64,000 nt of DNA from Kitasatospora sp. NBC_00315. GTDB lineage: Bacteria > Actinomycetota > Actinomycetes > Streptomycetales > Streptomycetaceae. This document shows, in pieces, positions 49,686 through 57,964 of the stretch. The stretch spans positions 6,386,001 to 6,450,000 of the forward strand of contig NZ_CP108025.1 of assembly GCF_041435095.1 (NCBI RefSeq). Reading direction: 5' to 3'. A program made the translations under genes and the position numbers. Below the pieces are notes generated by a model. That model saw only the letters and a program-made list of their open reading frames with translations, was not told the DNA's origin and made no database searches. Within the stretch, counting starts at the first letter, position 1; each line of letters starts with the position of its first letter.

Positions 49686-50116
49686 CGGGACCGAGCCGGT
49701 TCCGGTCCTGCGGTCGAGGGCCGGGGCCGGCTTCTCGGCTGTCCGGGGCCGGTTCCCCGGCGCCCGTGCGCCATGGGGGCCGCGGGGCCGCGGGGGGCGT
49801 GCGGCCGCGTGCGGGGGTGTGTGGAGGTGCGGGGTGTGCCGCCGCGGCGCGCGCGGAGCCCGGATCGCCCGCGCTGCGCGTCCGCTTGCTGACGTTGCGT
49901 GGCAAGTGTGGCCGCGGCCACTCGGGCGAGGGGGTCGAGCGGCCGGGGATTGGACGGGGGGTCGGTCGGTGGTGACGGTCCGTGGAGCGTGTGGTCGGGC
50001 TCACGGGGGTTTCGGAGTGACCGGGGGCACTCTCGGGGGGTGTTTGATCATGAAAATGCGGTCAAAAGGGCCGATTCACGGCATATTCCTTGATCCATAC
50101 ACCTGGTAACCCTGCA
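49686..50116. other. Upstream part of the 670-bp gap before the rpf gene
   Basis: I see no gene here. GC-rich sequence to about 50030 gives way to a distinctly AT-richer stretch (50040-50110, including TTTGATCATGAAAATG) typical of a streptomycete control region. GTAACC at 50106-50111 resembles an MtrA half-site, but only one copy is present. Confidence 0.5.
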
Positions 50117-50355
50117 TTGACCTGCGACGATCGCCGAATGCTTGAATCAAACCTCGCAGGTCCGTAGCTTCGTTGTTGTCGGTGCAACGAGCACCACCCG
50201 GGTTCACCCCCGCAGCGCGGCCCGCCGGTTCAGCCGGATGGAGACGGTACGTCCCTGACGTGCCAGGTCGGCGCTCATCCGAAGAAGGCGAGAAGTCCCG
50301 GCCCGTCCAGGGTCTGGTTCCGCATGCCTGCCCGGGGTTTTCCGAGAGGACATAC
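50117..50355 (+). promoter_or_regulatory. rpf promoter and long structured leader
   Basis: TTGAAT (50142-50147) and TAGCTT (50165-50170) have a 17-bp spacer; a second -35-like TTGACC is at 50117-50122. A 9-bp inverted repeat, GACCTGCGA/TCGCAGGTC (50119-50127, 50154-50162), spans this promoter. About 180 nt of leader then precede the ATG. Streptomycete rpf genes often have c-di-AMP (ydaO) riboswitch leaders; the loop sequence AACCTCGCAGG resembles part of that motif, but I cannot match the full consensus. Confidence 0.4.
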
Positions 50356-50760
50356 ATGACCTTCCGTAACGAGACCGCCGCTGCCACCACCGCCACCACC
50401 GCCAAGGCCGCCACCAAGCGCAGCCGGGCCCGGATGGCGCTCATGGGCGCGGCCGTCGTGGCCCTGCCGGTGGCAGGCCTCGTCACGGCCAACTCGGCCT
50501 CCGCCGCCTCCTCGTCCACCTGGGACAAGGTCGCGCAGTGCGAGGCGACCGGCAACTGGAGCATCAACTCGGGCAACGGCTTCTACGGCGGCCTGCAGTT
50601 CACCTCCAGCACCTGGGCCGCCTTCGGTGGCACCTCGTACGCCCCGCAGGCCCACCAGGCCACCAAGGCGCAGCAGATCGCCATCGGCGAGAAGGTGCTC
50701 GCCGCCCAGGGCCCCGGCGCCTGGCCGGTCTGCTCCGTCAAGGCGGGCCTCACCAAGTAA
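50356..50760 (+). CDS. Resuscitation-promoting-factor-type muralytic protein
   Basis: The protein has 134 aa. The signal peptide spans roughly residues 22-51 (RSRARMALMGAAVVALPVAG ... SASA). The remaining 83 residues are one Rpf/transglycosylase-like domain: WDKVAQCEATGNWSINSGNGFYGGLQF with catalytic E63, and the disulfide pair C62-C126. LysM and G5 domains found in larger Rpf proteins are absent. It cuts peptidoglycan during spore germination and growth resumption. GAGAGGA precedes ATG 50356. A very strong hairpin follows. Confidence 0.92.
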   Translation: MTFRNETAAATTATTAKAATKRSRARMALMGAAVVALPVAGLVTANSASAASSSTWDKVAQCEATGNWSINSGNGFYGGLQFTSSTWAAFGGTSYAPQAHQATKAQQIAIGEKVLAAQGPGAWPVCSVKAGLTK

Positions 50761-50787
50761 CAGCCGGGGTCGCGCGACGACCCCGCG

Positions 50788-50856
50788 GTGCCCGAACACG
50801 ACTGTGCCCCACCCCTCCGGCGTTTCCAGGGGTGGGGCACAGTCGTGTTCGGGCAC
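50788..50856. terminator. Bidirectional terminator between rpf and NUDIX genes
   Basis: Perfect 29-base arms (50788-50816 and 50828-50856) around an 11-nt loop with TTT separate the convergent rpf and NUDIX genes; the right arm ends 2 bp before the NUDIX stop. Confidence 0.93.
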
Positions 50857-50857
50857 G

Positions 50858-51424
50858 TCAGCGGCGGGCGTGCGACTCCACCGCGAGCTGGACGAGTTCG
50901 CCCCACCACCCTTCGCGCGCGTGCACCAGCAGCCGTCCCGCCTCCTGCGGATCGACCGCGCGGACCTCGACGACCTCCTCGCCGTCCGCCGGGTTGGTCG
51001 GCGCGGAGTCGACGTCCACCTCGGCCCAGCCCCAGAGCCACGCCTTCTCGGGGTGCGGCTGCCAGGGACGGTAGGGCACCGGGTCCTCGGTCACACATCT
51101 GTGCGCGCCGATCCAGACCGGTGCTCCGGTCAGCCGGGCACCCGCCTCCTCGCGCAACTCCCGTGCCAGGCACGATTCGACGCTCTCACCGGCCTCTCGG
51201 GTGCCCCCCGGAAGGAACCAGTGGCCGCGGGCGTCGCGGCAGAGCACCACCCGGTCGTCCGAGAACCCGACCACATGGATGTTGGTGATCAGTTCGTCCG
51301 GCGGCAGGGCCGTCGAGAACTGGGCGTCGTAGCCACCCCAGGCCCAGTGCTGCGGGGCATGCAGCAGCGGGAACCGGGAGGCCGGGTCGGTGAGTTCCGT
51401 CGCGGTTTCCGTGGTATCCGTCAT
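50858..51424 (-). CDS. NUDIX hydrolase
   Basis: The protein has 188 aa. The Nudix box is complete: GGTREAGESVESCLARELREEAG. It is preceded by ITNIHVVGFSDDRVVLCRDARGHWFLPGG and followed by EKAWLWGWAEVDVD. It would hydrolyse a nucleoside diphosphate linked to another moiety; the substrate is not predictable. It is convergent with rpf. Confidence 0.92.
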   Translation of the reverse strand: MTDTTETATELTDPASRFPLLHAPQHWAWGGYDAQFSTALPPDELITNIHVVGFSDDRVVLCRDARGHWFLPGGTREAGESVESCLARELREEAGARLTGAPVWIGAHRCVTEDPVPYRPWQPHPEKAWLWGWAEVDVDSAPTNPADGEEVVEVRAVDPQEAGRLLVHAREGWWGELVQLAVESHARR

Positions 51425-51661
51425 CGAATGATCGTAGTCCTCAAGGTGCTCCGGAGGTGAGGGTCAGTCAGCTCCGCGCCTCCCGCGCGCGTCGGGCGCC
51501 GCCGGTGCTCGCCGCGCTCGGCGTGCTCTCGGGCCGACCGCATCGCCCGCCGCACGGGCTGTGCCCCCGGACCGTCGCGGGTCCGCGCGTCCGCTCTCAG
51601 CGATTCCGCCGAGAGCGTGCGGGGGTTCACCGACGGGCCGGCCCGGGGCAGAGTCGGGGGC

Positions 51662-52675
51662 ATGAGACTACTGGTGCTGGGCGGAACGGAGTTCGTGGGC
51701 CGGGCGGTCACCGAGGACGCGCTCGCGCGCGGGTGGGACGTCACGGTCTTCCACCGCGGTCGGCACGAGCCGCCCGAGGGCGTGACCGCGTTGCGCGGCG
51801 ACCGGACGGCCGAGGGCGGGCTGGCCGCGCTCGGCGCGGGTGAGTGGGACGTGGTGGTGGACACCTGGCGGGCCGCGCCCGTGGCCGTCCGGGACGCCGC
51901 CCGCCTGCTCGCCGACCGCGCCGGGCACTACGCGTACGTCTCCAGCCGGTCGGTGTACGCCGACCCCGTGCCGGCCGGCGCCGGGGAGGACCACCCGGTG
52001 GTCGAGGGCTCACCGGACGACGACGGGCCGGTGGACTACGCGCGTGCCAAGCGCGGCGGGGAGCTCGCCGCGCAGGAGGCGTTCGGGGAGCGTGCGCTGC
52101 TGGCCCGGGCCGGGCTGGTGATCGGCCCCGGTGAGAACGTCGGGCGGTTGCCGTGGTGGCTGGACCGGATCGCCCGGGGAGGTCCGGTGCTGGCACCCGG
52201 CCCGCGTGAGCTGCCGCTGCAGTACATCGACGCCCGTGACCTCGCGGCCTGGATCCTGGACGCCTCGGCGGGTGGCCTCGGCGGCGCGTACAACGTGGTC
52301 GGCCGCCCGGGTCTGACCACCATGGGGGAGCTGCTGGAGATCTGTGCCCGGGTCACCGGTTCGGACGCCGAGCTGCGCTGGCAGGATCCCCGGCGGATCG
52401 TCGACGCCGGCATCGAGCCGTGGACCGACCTGCCGCTCTGGCTGCCGCCGGGGGAGCTGCACGACAGCCTGCACCAGGGCGACGTGACCAGGGCGTTCGG
52501 CGCGGGTCTGCGGGTCCGCCCCGCCCGGGAGACCGTCGCCGACACCTGGGCCTGGCTCTGCGACCGGCGCGAGCACGGGCATGCCGAGGGCGCGCCGATC
52601 CGGGAGGACCTCGACCGGTGCGGGCTTGACCCGGCGACCGAGGCCGCCTTCCTGCGGGGCGTTCCGGCCGGGTGA
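51662..52675 (+). CDS. NAD-dependent epimerase/dehydratase-family (extended SDR) protein
   Basis: The protein has 337 aa. The dinucleotide loop is LVLGGTEFVGRAV, followed by VTVFHRG, GEWDVVVDTWR, YAYVSSRSVYAD and DYARAKRGGEL, where the Y-x-x-x-K pair appears as DYARAK. LPLQYIDARDLAAWILD is the usual late block of this streptomycete group. Substrate unknown. ATG 51662 follows GGGGG. A terminator stem (52684-52724) separates it from the SDR remnant. Confidence 0.87.
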   Translation: MRLLVLGGTEFVGRAVTEDALARGWDVTVFHRGRHEPPEGVTALRGDRTAEGGLAALGAGEWDVVVDTWRAAPVAVRDAARLLADRAGHYAYVSSRSVYADPVPAGAGEDHPVVEGSPDDDGPVDYARAKRGGELAAQEAFGERALLARAGLVIGPGENVGRLPWWLDRIARGGPVLAPGPRELPLQYIDARDLAAWILDASAGGLGGAYNVVGRPGLTTMGELLEICARVTGSDAELRWQDPRRIVDAGIEPWTDLPLWLPPGELHDSLHQGDVTRAFGAGLRVRPARETVADTWAWLCDRREHGHAEGAPIREDLDRCGLDPATEAAFLRGVPAG

Positions 52676-52683
52676 GCCCCGGC

Positions 52684-52724
52684 CCGGACGGCGCCCCGCC
52701 GCCGCGACGGTGGGCGCCGTCCGG
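52684..52724 (+). terminator. Epimerase-gene terminator
   Basis: Thirteen-base perfect arms (52684-52696, 52712-52724) around a 15-nt loop, between convergent genes. Confidence 0.8.
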
Positions 52725-52788
52725 TGGACGCCGCGCACCACTGCGGCGGCGGTCCGGTCCTGACGCGCCCTCGGCTCCGGCCGGACGG

Positions 52789-53313
52789 TCACCAGGCCGC
52801 CTCCCGGTAGTCCTTGAGGAACACACCGGAGACGGGCGAGCCGGCCTCGCCCCGGACGATCGGATCGTAGACACGGGCCGCGCCGTCGACGATGTCCAGC
52901 GGGGTGCGGAAGCCCAGGCGCGCCAGCCGGGACTTCTTCGGCGCCGGGTTCTCGTCGGTGATCCAGCCGGTGTCCACCGCGCACATGTGCACGCCCTGGC
53001 GGGCCAGTTCTCCGGCGCTGGTCCGGGTGAGCATGTTCAGGGCGGCCTTGGCCATATTGGTGTGGGGGTGCCCGCCCGTCTTGTTGCGGACGGTGAACCT
53101 GCCCTCCACCGCCGTCACGTTGACGATGTAGCGGCTGGGGTGCGGGGAGGCGAGCAGCAGCGGAAGCAGCCGGTCGCAGAGCAGTGCCGGGGCGAGCGCG
53201 TTCACCAGCTGGGTCTCCAGCAGCTCGCCGGGGTCGAGGGCGCCCAGCCGCGCCGACCAGGAGTTGGTCGGCGAGAGGTCGGGCAGCAGGCCGGCCTCGT
53301 CGGCCGGGGGCAT
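52789..53313 (-). pseudogene. C-terminal remnant of an SDR oxidoreductase
   Basis: About 165 codons match the second half of a streptomycete SDR: TNSWSARLGALDPGELLETQLVNALAPALL, YIVNVTAVEGRF, HPHTNMAKAALNMLTRTSAGELARQGVHMCAVDTGWITDENP. The Rossmann N-terminal half with the TGxxxGIG loop is missing; upstream sequence is low-complexity up to the tRNA-like gene at 53440. ATG 53313 could start translation, but there is no good ribosome site and no cofactor-binding loop, so I call it a truncated gene. Confidence 0.6.
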
Positions 53314-53439
53314 GCCGGGTCGCGGCAGCGGCAGGGCGCCTGCCGGGGCGGCGCCTCCGGTACGGCCTCGACCGGATGCGAGCCGGCCCCTCCGGTCGGT
53401 CGTTCCGGTGCACCGGCGCCACCCCGCGGGTCCGCACCG

Positions 53440-53511
53440 CCCGGACGGTCGGATTCGAACCGACGTCTCCACCTTGCGGAGGTGGTGCGCCTGCCTCTGC
53501 GCCACGCCCGG
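53440..53511 (-). tRNA. tRNA-like gene of uncertain isotype
   Basis: Read on the minus strand, the cloverleaf folds: acceptor CCGGGCG with CGTCCGG (one G-U), D stem GCGC/GCGC, anticodon stem CCACC/GGTGG and T stem GTCGG/CCGAC with a perfect TTCGAAT loop. The anticodon loop is TCCGCAA, giving CGC by standard numbering, but position 33 is C not U, and position 21 is G not A. No CCA is encoded. It may be a real but unusual tRNA or a decaying one. Confidence 0.6.
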
Positions 53512-53752
53512 ACGTGAGGTGGACTGTAGTGGGCCGCCGTCCGCGGCTGACAACCCTTTTCGGGCGGCGCCTGGCACCCCGCCCGGTCCGGGCGCCGCCC
53601 GTGGCACCGGCCCGGAGGAGTCACCCGGGCAGCCTGCCCGGCAGCGGTCGCCGGGGGTGTCACCCCGGCGCCGTCCCGGAATGGCGTGCGGCTACCGTGG
53701 GGGCGGTGCTCGGGTCCGTCGGGGGCTCGCGCCCACGGGGGAGGCGGAGTTC

Positions 53753-54406
53753 ATGGTGGTGAGTGCGGCGGCGACGGCCGGGATCGCGGCGGTCGCGTTC
53801 GGCATGGTGCTGACACCGGGGCCGAACATGATCTACCTGGTGTCCCGGTCGGTGTCCCAGGGCCGCCGGGCCGGGCTCATCTCGCTGGCCGGTGTGGGCG
53901 TGGGCTTCCTGACCTACCTGGTCGCGGCCACCGCCGGGATCGCCACGGTGTTCGAGCTCGTCCCCGAGATCTATGTGGCGATCAAGCTGGCCGGCGCCGG
54001 CTACCTGCTCTGGCTGGCCTGGAAGGCCGTCCGGCCCGGCGGCGAATCGGCCTTCGCGCCGAGGGAGTTGAAGGCCGATCCACCGGCCAGGCTGTTCGCG
54101 ATGGGGCTGCTCACCTGCCTGCTGAACCCGAAGATCGCGATCCTGTACGTCTCCCTGCTGCCGCAGTTCGTCGATCCGGCGCGCGGCCACGTCGGCGTGC
54201 AGAGCATGCTGCTCGGCCTGACCCAGATCCTGGTCGGGCTGTCCATGAACGCCGTCTTCGTGCTGACGGCCGGTTCGGTGTCGCGGTTCTTCGCCGGCCG
54301 TCCGCTCTGGACCAGGATGCACCGCTACCTGATGGGGACGGCTCTGACGGCCTTCGCCGTGCGGATCGCGGCGGACCGTTCGCAGGCGGCGCTCGCGGCT
54401 CCCTGA
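53753..54406 (+). CDS. LysE/RhtB-family exporter
   Basis: The protein has 217 aa with six hydrophobic segments. GIAAVAFGMVLTPGPNMIYLVSRSVSQGRRAGLISLAGVGVGF is the LysE/RhtB signature, and LLTCLLNPKIAILYVSLLPQFVDP is the second conserved block. It exports amino acids or related metabolites across the cytoplasmic membrane. ATG 53753 follows GGAGGCGGAG. It stands alone. Confidence 0.92.
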   Translation: MVVSAAATAGIAAVAFGMVLTPGPNMIYLVSRSVSQGRRAGLISLAGVGVGFLTYLVAATAGIATVFELVPEIYVAIKLAGAGYLLWLAWKAVRPGGESAFAPRELKADPPARLFAMGLLTCLLNPKIAILYVSLLPQFVDPARGHVGVQSMLLGLTQILVGLSMNAVFVLTAGSVSRFFAGRPLWTRMHRYLMGTALTAFAVRIAADRSQAALAAP

Positions 54407-54967
54407 ACGGCTCCGGCAGGGCCCGCGCCGCCGGTCCCGCCGGTCCCGCCCCGCCGACCGGCCGTTCGGCCCGCGTCCGGGATCTGCCGTGTCCCGGTGA
54501 GCGCGGTGAGCGCGGGGAAGTGCGGCGGCGTCACGGCCCGGCCGCTTCGTCTCGTGGACGGCGGCCGGGCTCGTCGGTGTCCAGCGGGGTGTCGCGGCCG
54601 AATCCGGCCGACGGTGGATAGCATTTCCAAGCGAAGGTGATGAACGCCGTCCGGGGAGTCGACCGGAAACACCTGCTGTTCTTCGAGCCTTCCCTGACCG
54701 ACGACTTCGGTACGCCGGACTGGATGCCGAATCCGACCGGCGATCCGAGCGGGCACGAGCTGTCACGACCACTGCCTCGGCCAGGCCGACACCTGTGTGA
54801 GCAACGGAAACAGTGTGTTCCGGGCCGCTCGTGCCGTGGCGGGCAGGATGTGCGCGACCGCCGGGGTGTGGGCCCGGCGGGCCACCGGGCGGATCTCGGG
54901 CGCGGTCGCAGCCGACGCGGTCGCACCCGACGTGGTGGAAGCCGACGTGGTGTCAGCCGAGATGGTG
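54407..54967. other. Intergenic region with a GH5-like scrap and tandem repeats
   Basis: No intact gene is present between the LysE gene and the chitinase. It holds a short glycoside-hydrolase-like fragment (54637-54723) and, at its right end, most of a 15-bp tandem repeat array. The rest is GC-rich low-complexity sequence. Confidence 0.55.
54637..54723 (+). pseudogene. Short relic of a GH5-type glycosidase
   Basis: About 29 codons read MNAVRGVDRKHLLFFEPS then DDFGTPDW. The pattern I-R-x-V-D-x-x-H-L-x-F-x-E-P is the strand before the catalytic region in GH5 endoglycoceramidase-like enzymes. Nothing upstream or downstream continues it, so it is probably a scrap of a deleted gene. Confidence 0.35.
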
Positions 54968-54982
54968 TCAGCCGGTGTACTG
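54908..54982. repeat. 15-bp tandem repeat reaching into the chitinase 3' end
   Basis: Five imperfect 15-bp units start at 54908, 54923, 54938, 54953 and 54968, around GCCGACGTGGTG. The last unit includes the chitinase stop codon (54968-54970) and its final codons, so the array seems to have grown from the gene end. Confidence 0.75.
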
Positions 54983-56470
54983 CGCGACGATCTTCGAGAA
55001 CTCGTAGGGCTGCTGCGCGATGTTGGTGCACTTGTACAGCGCCCCGGTGCAGGCGTTGGCGTCCCGGGTGGCGTCCCAGAAGGCCAGGACACCGAGGTGG
55101 TGCTGCTTCGCGAAGGCGACCAGCTGTCGGGCGTCCGCCTGGTCGTAGATCTGGTGGTCGTCGTTCTCGCCGATCATCGGCGTGACCCCGACGGCAGCCC
55201 AGAGCTGGGCGTCGGACTTCGCCGGGTAGAGCGACTTGAGCTGGGTGTAGGTGCTCTGGGCGGCCTGTACCGCCGCGTCGCCGTAGTCGGCTCCGGTGCG
55301 GTAGTAGTCCATCGCCATCACGTTGACCAGGTTGACGTCGACGCCGGCGTCCCGGGCCGACCGGACCACGGCGACGCCGTCGGCGGTCAGGCCCTCCGGC
55401 AGCACGGGCAGCGTGAAGGAGACCTTCAGCCCCGGGTGCGCCGCCTGGAGCCTGGCGAGTGCGGCGGCGCGGCGGTTGTTGGAGGCGGTGTCGGCGATGG
55501 CCGCGCCCTCGATGTCGAAGTCGACGTACCGCAGGTTGTACGCGCGGACGACGGCGTCGTACTCGGTGAACAGCGAGTCCACCGTGGTGCAGGCGGCGGC
55601 GAGTTCGGTGCCGCCGGCGCCGCCGAACGACACCTTGACGTCGCCGCCGGCCGCGCGCAGCGCGTCGACCTGGTCCCTGGCCCAACCCGTGCGCGGGTCG
55701 TAGGCGTTGAACCAGCTGGCCTTGCAGCCGACGCCGGTCACGAACCCCATGGTGAAGGAGCGGAGATTGCCGGCCGTCGCCATCGCGGGCAGCGAAGGGG
55801 TCGGCCACGCGCCCATGTCGACGTACGGAGCGGCCGGCACGGCCACGCTGGGCGGCGGCGCGGTGGGCGTGCCGCTCGGCGCGGGCGTCGAGCCGGAGGG
55901 CGAGGGGGAGGGCGAGGTGGGCGGCGGGGTGGTCGGCGTACCGCCGGGCCCCCCGAGCACCACGTCGTCCGCGCCGTACGCGCCCTGCCCGTACCAGCCG
56001 TGCAGGTAGACGGTGACGCTGGTGGTGGCCGCGCCGGTGGTGAAACCTGTCGACAGCTGCTGCCAGGCGGCGCCACCGGCCGTCCAGGTCGCCGGGTCGG
56101 TCACCCCGCTGCCCGTCACTCCCAGATAGACGTAGGCGCCCTGCACCCAGGCACTGAGCGAGTACGCGGTGTTGGGCTTCACGGCGACGGTCTGGCCGCA
56201 CTGCGCGGTGTCGTTGTTTCCCGCCGCGCCCCTGAGCGCGTAGGAACCGGCGTGGACCGGGCTGCTGACGACCGATCCGGTGCCGGCCGAGCAGCTCCAG
56301 GCGCCGAGTGAGCCGCTCTCGAAGCCCGCGTTGGCGAGCAGGTTGGTGTCGGCGGCGCTCGCGTTCACGGTCAGGGTGGCGAGCGTGCCGACGGTGAGGA
56401 CGGCGGCGGCGCCGACGGCGAGGAGCCCGGTGGTGCGGGGAGTCGTCCCGCGGTGGTGTGCGCGTGGCAT
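54968..56470 (-). CDS. Secreted GH18 chitinase with N-terminal CBM
   Basis: The protein has 500 aa. A signal peptide (to NASAA, about residue 40) is followed by a carbohydrate-binding domain (NLLANAGFESGSLGAWSC to ADDVVL, residues 42-172), a Pro/Thr/Ser linker (176-214) and a GH18 domain. The catalytic motif YVDFDIE has proton donor E321, and VKVSFGGAGG is the SxGG strand. It degrades chitin outside the cell. The CBM closely resembles that of the chitinase at 60439, pointing to shared origin. Upstream sequence has TTGACG and a DasR-like site. Confidence 0.94.
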   Translation of the reverse strand: MPRAHHRGTTPRTTGLLAVGAAAVLTVGTLATLTVNASAADTNLLANAGFESGSLGAWSCSAGTGSVVSSPVHAGSYALRGAAGNNDTAQCGQTVAVKPNTAYSLSAWVQGAYVYLGVTGSGVTDPATWTAGGAAWQQLSTGFTTGAATTSVTVYLHGWYGQGAYGADDVVLGGPGGTPTTPPPTSPSPSPSGSTPAPSGTPTAPPPSVAVPAAPYVDMGAWPTPSLPAMATAGNLRSFTMGFVTGVGCKASWFNAYDPRTGWARDQVDALRAAGGDVKVSFGGAGGTELAAACTTVDSLFTEYDAVVRAYNLRYVDFDIEGAAIADTASNNRRAAALARLQAAHPGLKVSFTLPVLPEGLTADGVAVVRSARDAGVDVNLVNVMAMDYYRTGADYGDAAVQAAQSTYTQLKSLYPAKSDAQLWAAVGVTPMIGENDDHQIYDQADARQLVAFAKQHHLGVLAFWDATRDANACTGALYKCTNIAQQPYEFSKIVAQYTG

Positions 56471-56575
56471 GGGGGAGCCTTCCGGGACGGGGAGGGCGGC
56501 GCTGCCGGGCACGGCTGTGGGGGTGGCCCGGCGGGGCCGGCGGGTCCGATCGGGTGCACGGGTACTAGCCAACAA

Positions 56576-56603
56576 AGTGGACTAGACCAACTGTGCACGT
56601 CAA
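56576..56603 (-). promoter_or_regulatory. Chitinase promoter with DasR-like dre
   Basis: Minus-strand TTGACG (56603-56598) is followed after 6 nt by GTTGGTCTAGTCCACT (56591-56576), which matches the palindromic dre consensus (ACTGGTCTAGACCACT) at 13 of 16 positions. Binding would cover the promoter spacer. Confidence 0.78.
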
Positions 56604-56750
56604 GAACCCCGACCCGCTTTTTCGACGGTTCCGGGCGCGGGGTGGCCGGCTGCGGCCACCCCGCGGTGCCGCCCGCCGGGTCCGCCCCGCAGGGGCGCCC
56701 GCTCCAGGCGCCCGCCCGCCGGTGACTCCCGCCCGTGCTCCGGCCCCCGG

Positions 56751-57101
56751 TCAGTCAGCCAGCCCCAGGGCCAGCACCGCCACCGCCGGGAGGAGGAACC
56801 CGAGAGCCAGGCCGTACGCGTCGTCCCCGGCCGGTCGCAGGTGGGTGAGGATCGCGCCGACGAAGAAGAGCACGATGCCGGTGGCGGCGGCCGTGCCGAC
56901 CACCGGCACGCCGATCAGCCCGGCCAGCAGACCGACCGCGCCGGCGCCCTTGAGGGCGCCGAGCACGGGCAGCCACGTGTGCGGGACACCGGCCCTGGTC
57001 ATGTTGACCAGGATCGGCTGGTAGCGGGCGAAGTCGAGGACCGCCGAGAAGGCGCAGTAGGCGATGACCGCGATGGCGACGGTCAGATGGGCGATGTGCA
57101 C
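56751..57101 (-). CDS. DoxX-family membrane protein
   Basis: The protein has 116 aa and four membrane segments (LTVAIAVIAYCAFSAVLDF; LPVLGALKGAGAVGLLAGLIGVPVVG; AATGIVLFFVGAILTHL; LALGFLLPAVAVLALGL). RYQPILVNMTRAGVPHTWLPVLGALKGAGAVGLL is typical of small DoxX proteins. It is the last gene of a same-strand group with two NAD(P)H-binding proteins and an ECF41 sigma factor, a set commonly linked to ECF41 sigma factors. Confidence 0.82.
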   Translation of the reverse strand: MHIAHLTVAIAVIAYCAFSAVLDFARYQPILVNMTRAGVPHTWLPVLGALKGAGAVGLLAGLIGVPVVGTAAATGIVLFFVGAILTHLRPAGDDAYGLALGFLLPAVAVLALGLAD

Positions 57102-57130
57102 AGGAGGCTCCGGTCTTCCCCGTCGGGGGT

Positions 57131-57796
57131 TCAGTCGGCCATGCCGAGGGTGTGGTGGACGGTCTCGGGCCGCTCCAGCGCGGCGAGCATGCAGTGGGCC
57201 ACGTCGGCGCGCGAGACGGAGAAGCCGCCCCGCACGTTCTGGTCGAACGCCGTCCGGTAGTCCGCGGTGAGCTCCTTGTCGGTGAGCTTGGGCGGCCGGA
57301 CGATCGTCCAGTCCAGCCCGCTGGCGTGGAGGGTGTCCTCCATCCGGGCGAGGTCGGCGTAGTGCGGGCGCAGGAAGACCCGGGTGAGCGGGGCGCCCAG
57401 GTGCCGCATGAAGAAGCCGTCACCCGGATCGTGCCGGGGCGGCGTGGGGCGGGCCGGTGAGGGGACGGTGCCGATCGGGGCGGCGCTCACCACGACGATC
57501 CGCCGCACGCCGGCCGCCGCCATCGCACCGGTGACCGCGAGCGTGCCCCGCCAGGCCACCCCCGCCTCGGCGTTGGAGCGCGCGCCCAGGCCGGACAGGA
57601 CGGCGTCGGCACCCTCGACGGCGGCGCCGAGGACGGCGGGGTCGGGATTCGCGAGGTCGGCCGTGACGCTGCGCACCGGCCGGGTCAGCCGGGCCGGGTT
57701 GCGGACGACGGCGGTCACGTCGTGGCCGGCGGCGACGGCCTGTTCGAGGATCTGCTGTCCGATGCCGCCGGTGGCCGCGAGGACGGTGATCTTCAT
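57131..57796 (-). CDS. NAD(P)H-binding SDR-like protein
   Basis: The protein has 221 aa. MKITVLAATGGIGQQILEQAVAAGHDVTAVVRNP is the NmrA/atypical SDR dinucleotide site; GADAVLSGLGARS and SGLDWTIVRPPKLTDK are the following family blocks. It could be a flavin or biliverdin-type reductase or a redox sensor. ATG 57796 follows GGGAGCAGACC. It sits 29 bp upstream of the DoxX gene, so the two are probably co-transcribed. Confidence 0.87.
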   Translation of the reverse strand: MKITVLAATGGIGQQILEQAVAAGHDVTAVVRNPARLTRPVRSVTADLANPDPAVLGAAVEGADAVLSGLGARSNAEAGVAWRGTLAVTGAMAAAGVRRIVVVSAAPIGTVPSPARPTPPRHDPGDGFFMRHLGAPLTRVFLRPHYADLARMEDTLHASGLDWTIVRPPKLTDKELTADYRTAFDQNVRGGFSVSRADVAHCMLAALERPETVHHTLGMAD

Positions 57797-57810
57797 GGTC
57801 TGCTCCCTTG

Positions 57811-57872
57811 ATCTGCGGGGTCTGCGGGGTCTGCGGGTCTGCGGGTTTGCGGGTTTGCGGGGTTTGCGGGGG
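57811..57872. repeat. TGCGGG tandem repeat
   Basis: About seven imperfect copies of (G)TCTGCGGG / GTTTGCGGG follow each other in the leader of the SDR-like gene at 57131. Confidence 0.8.
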
Positions 57873-57900
57873 GTGCCGGGCCGTGGGTCGTGGGCCGAGA

Positions 57901-57934
57901 CCCGTGAGCCGGGGCCCGGGCCCCGGCTCACGGG
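57901..57934. terminator. 34-bp perfect palindrome
   Basis: Two 17-base arms, CCCGTGAGCCGGGGCCC and its exact complement, meet without a spacer, 31 bp after the NmrA-like gene (minus strand). It probably ends that transcript, so the SDR-DoxX pair has its own promoter. Confidence 0.75.
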
Positions 57935-57964
57935 GTGTGCCGGGGTGGCGCGGCGTTTCGCGGG

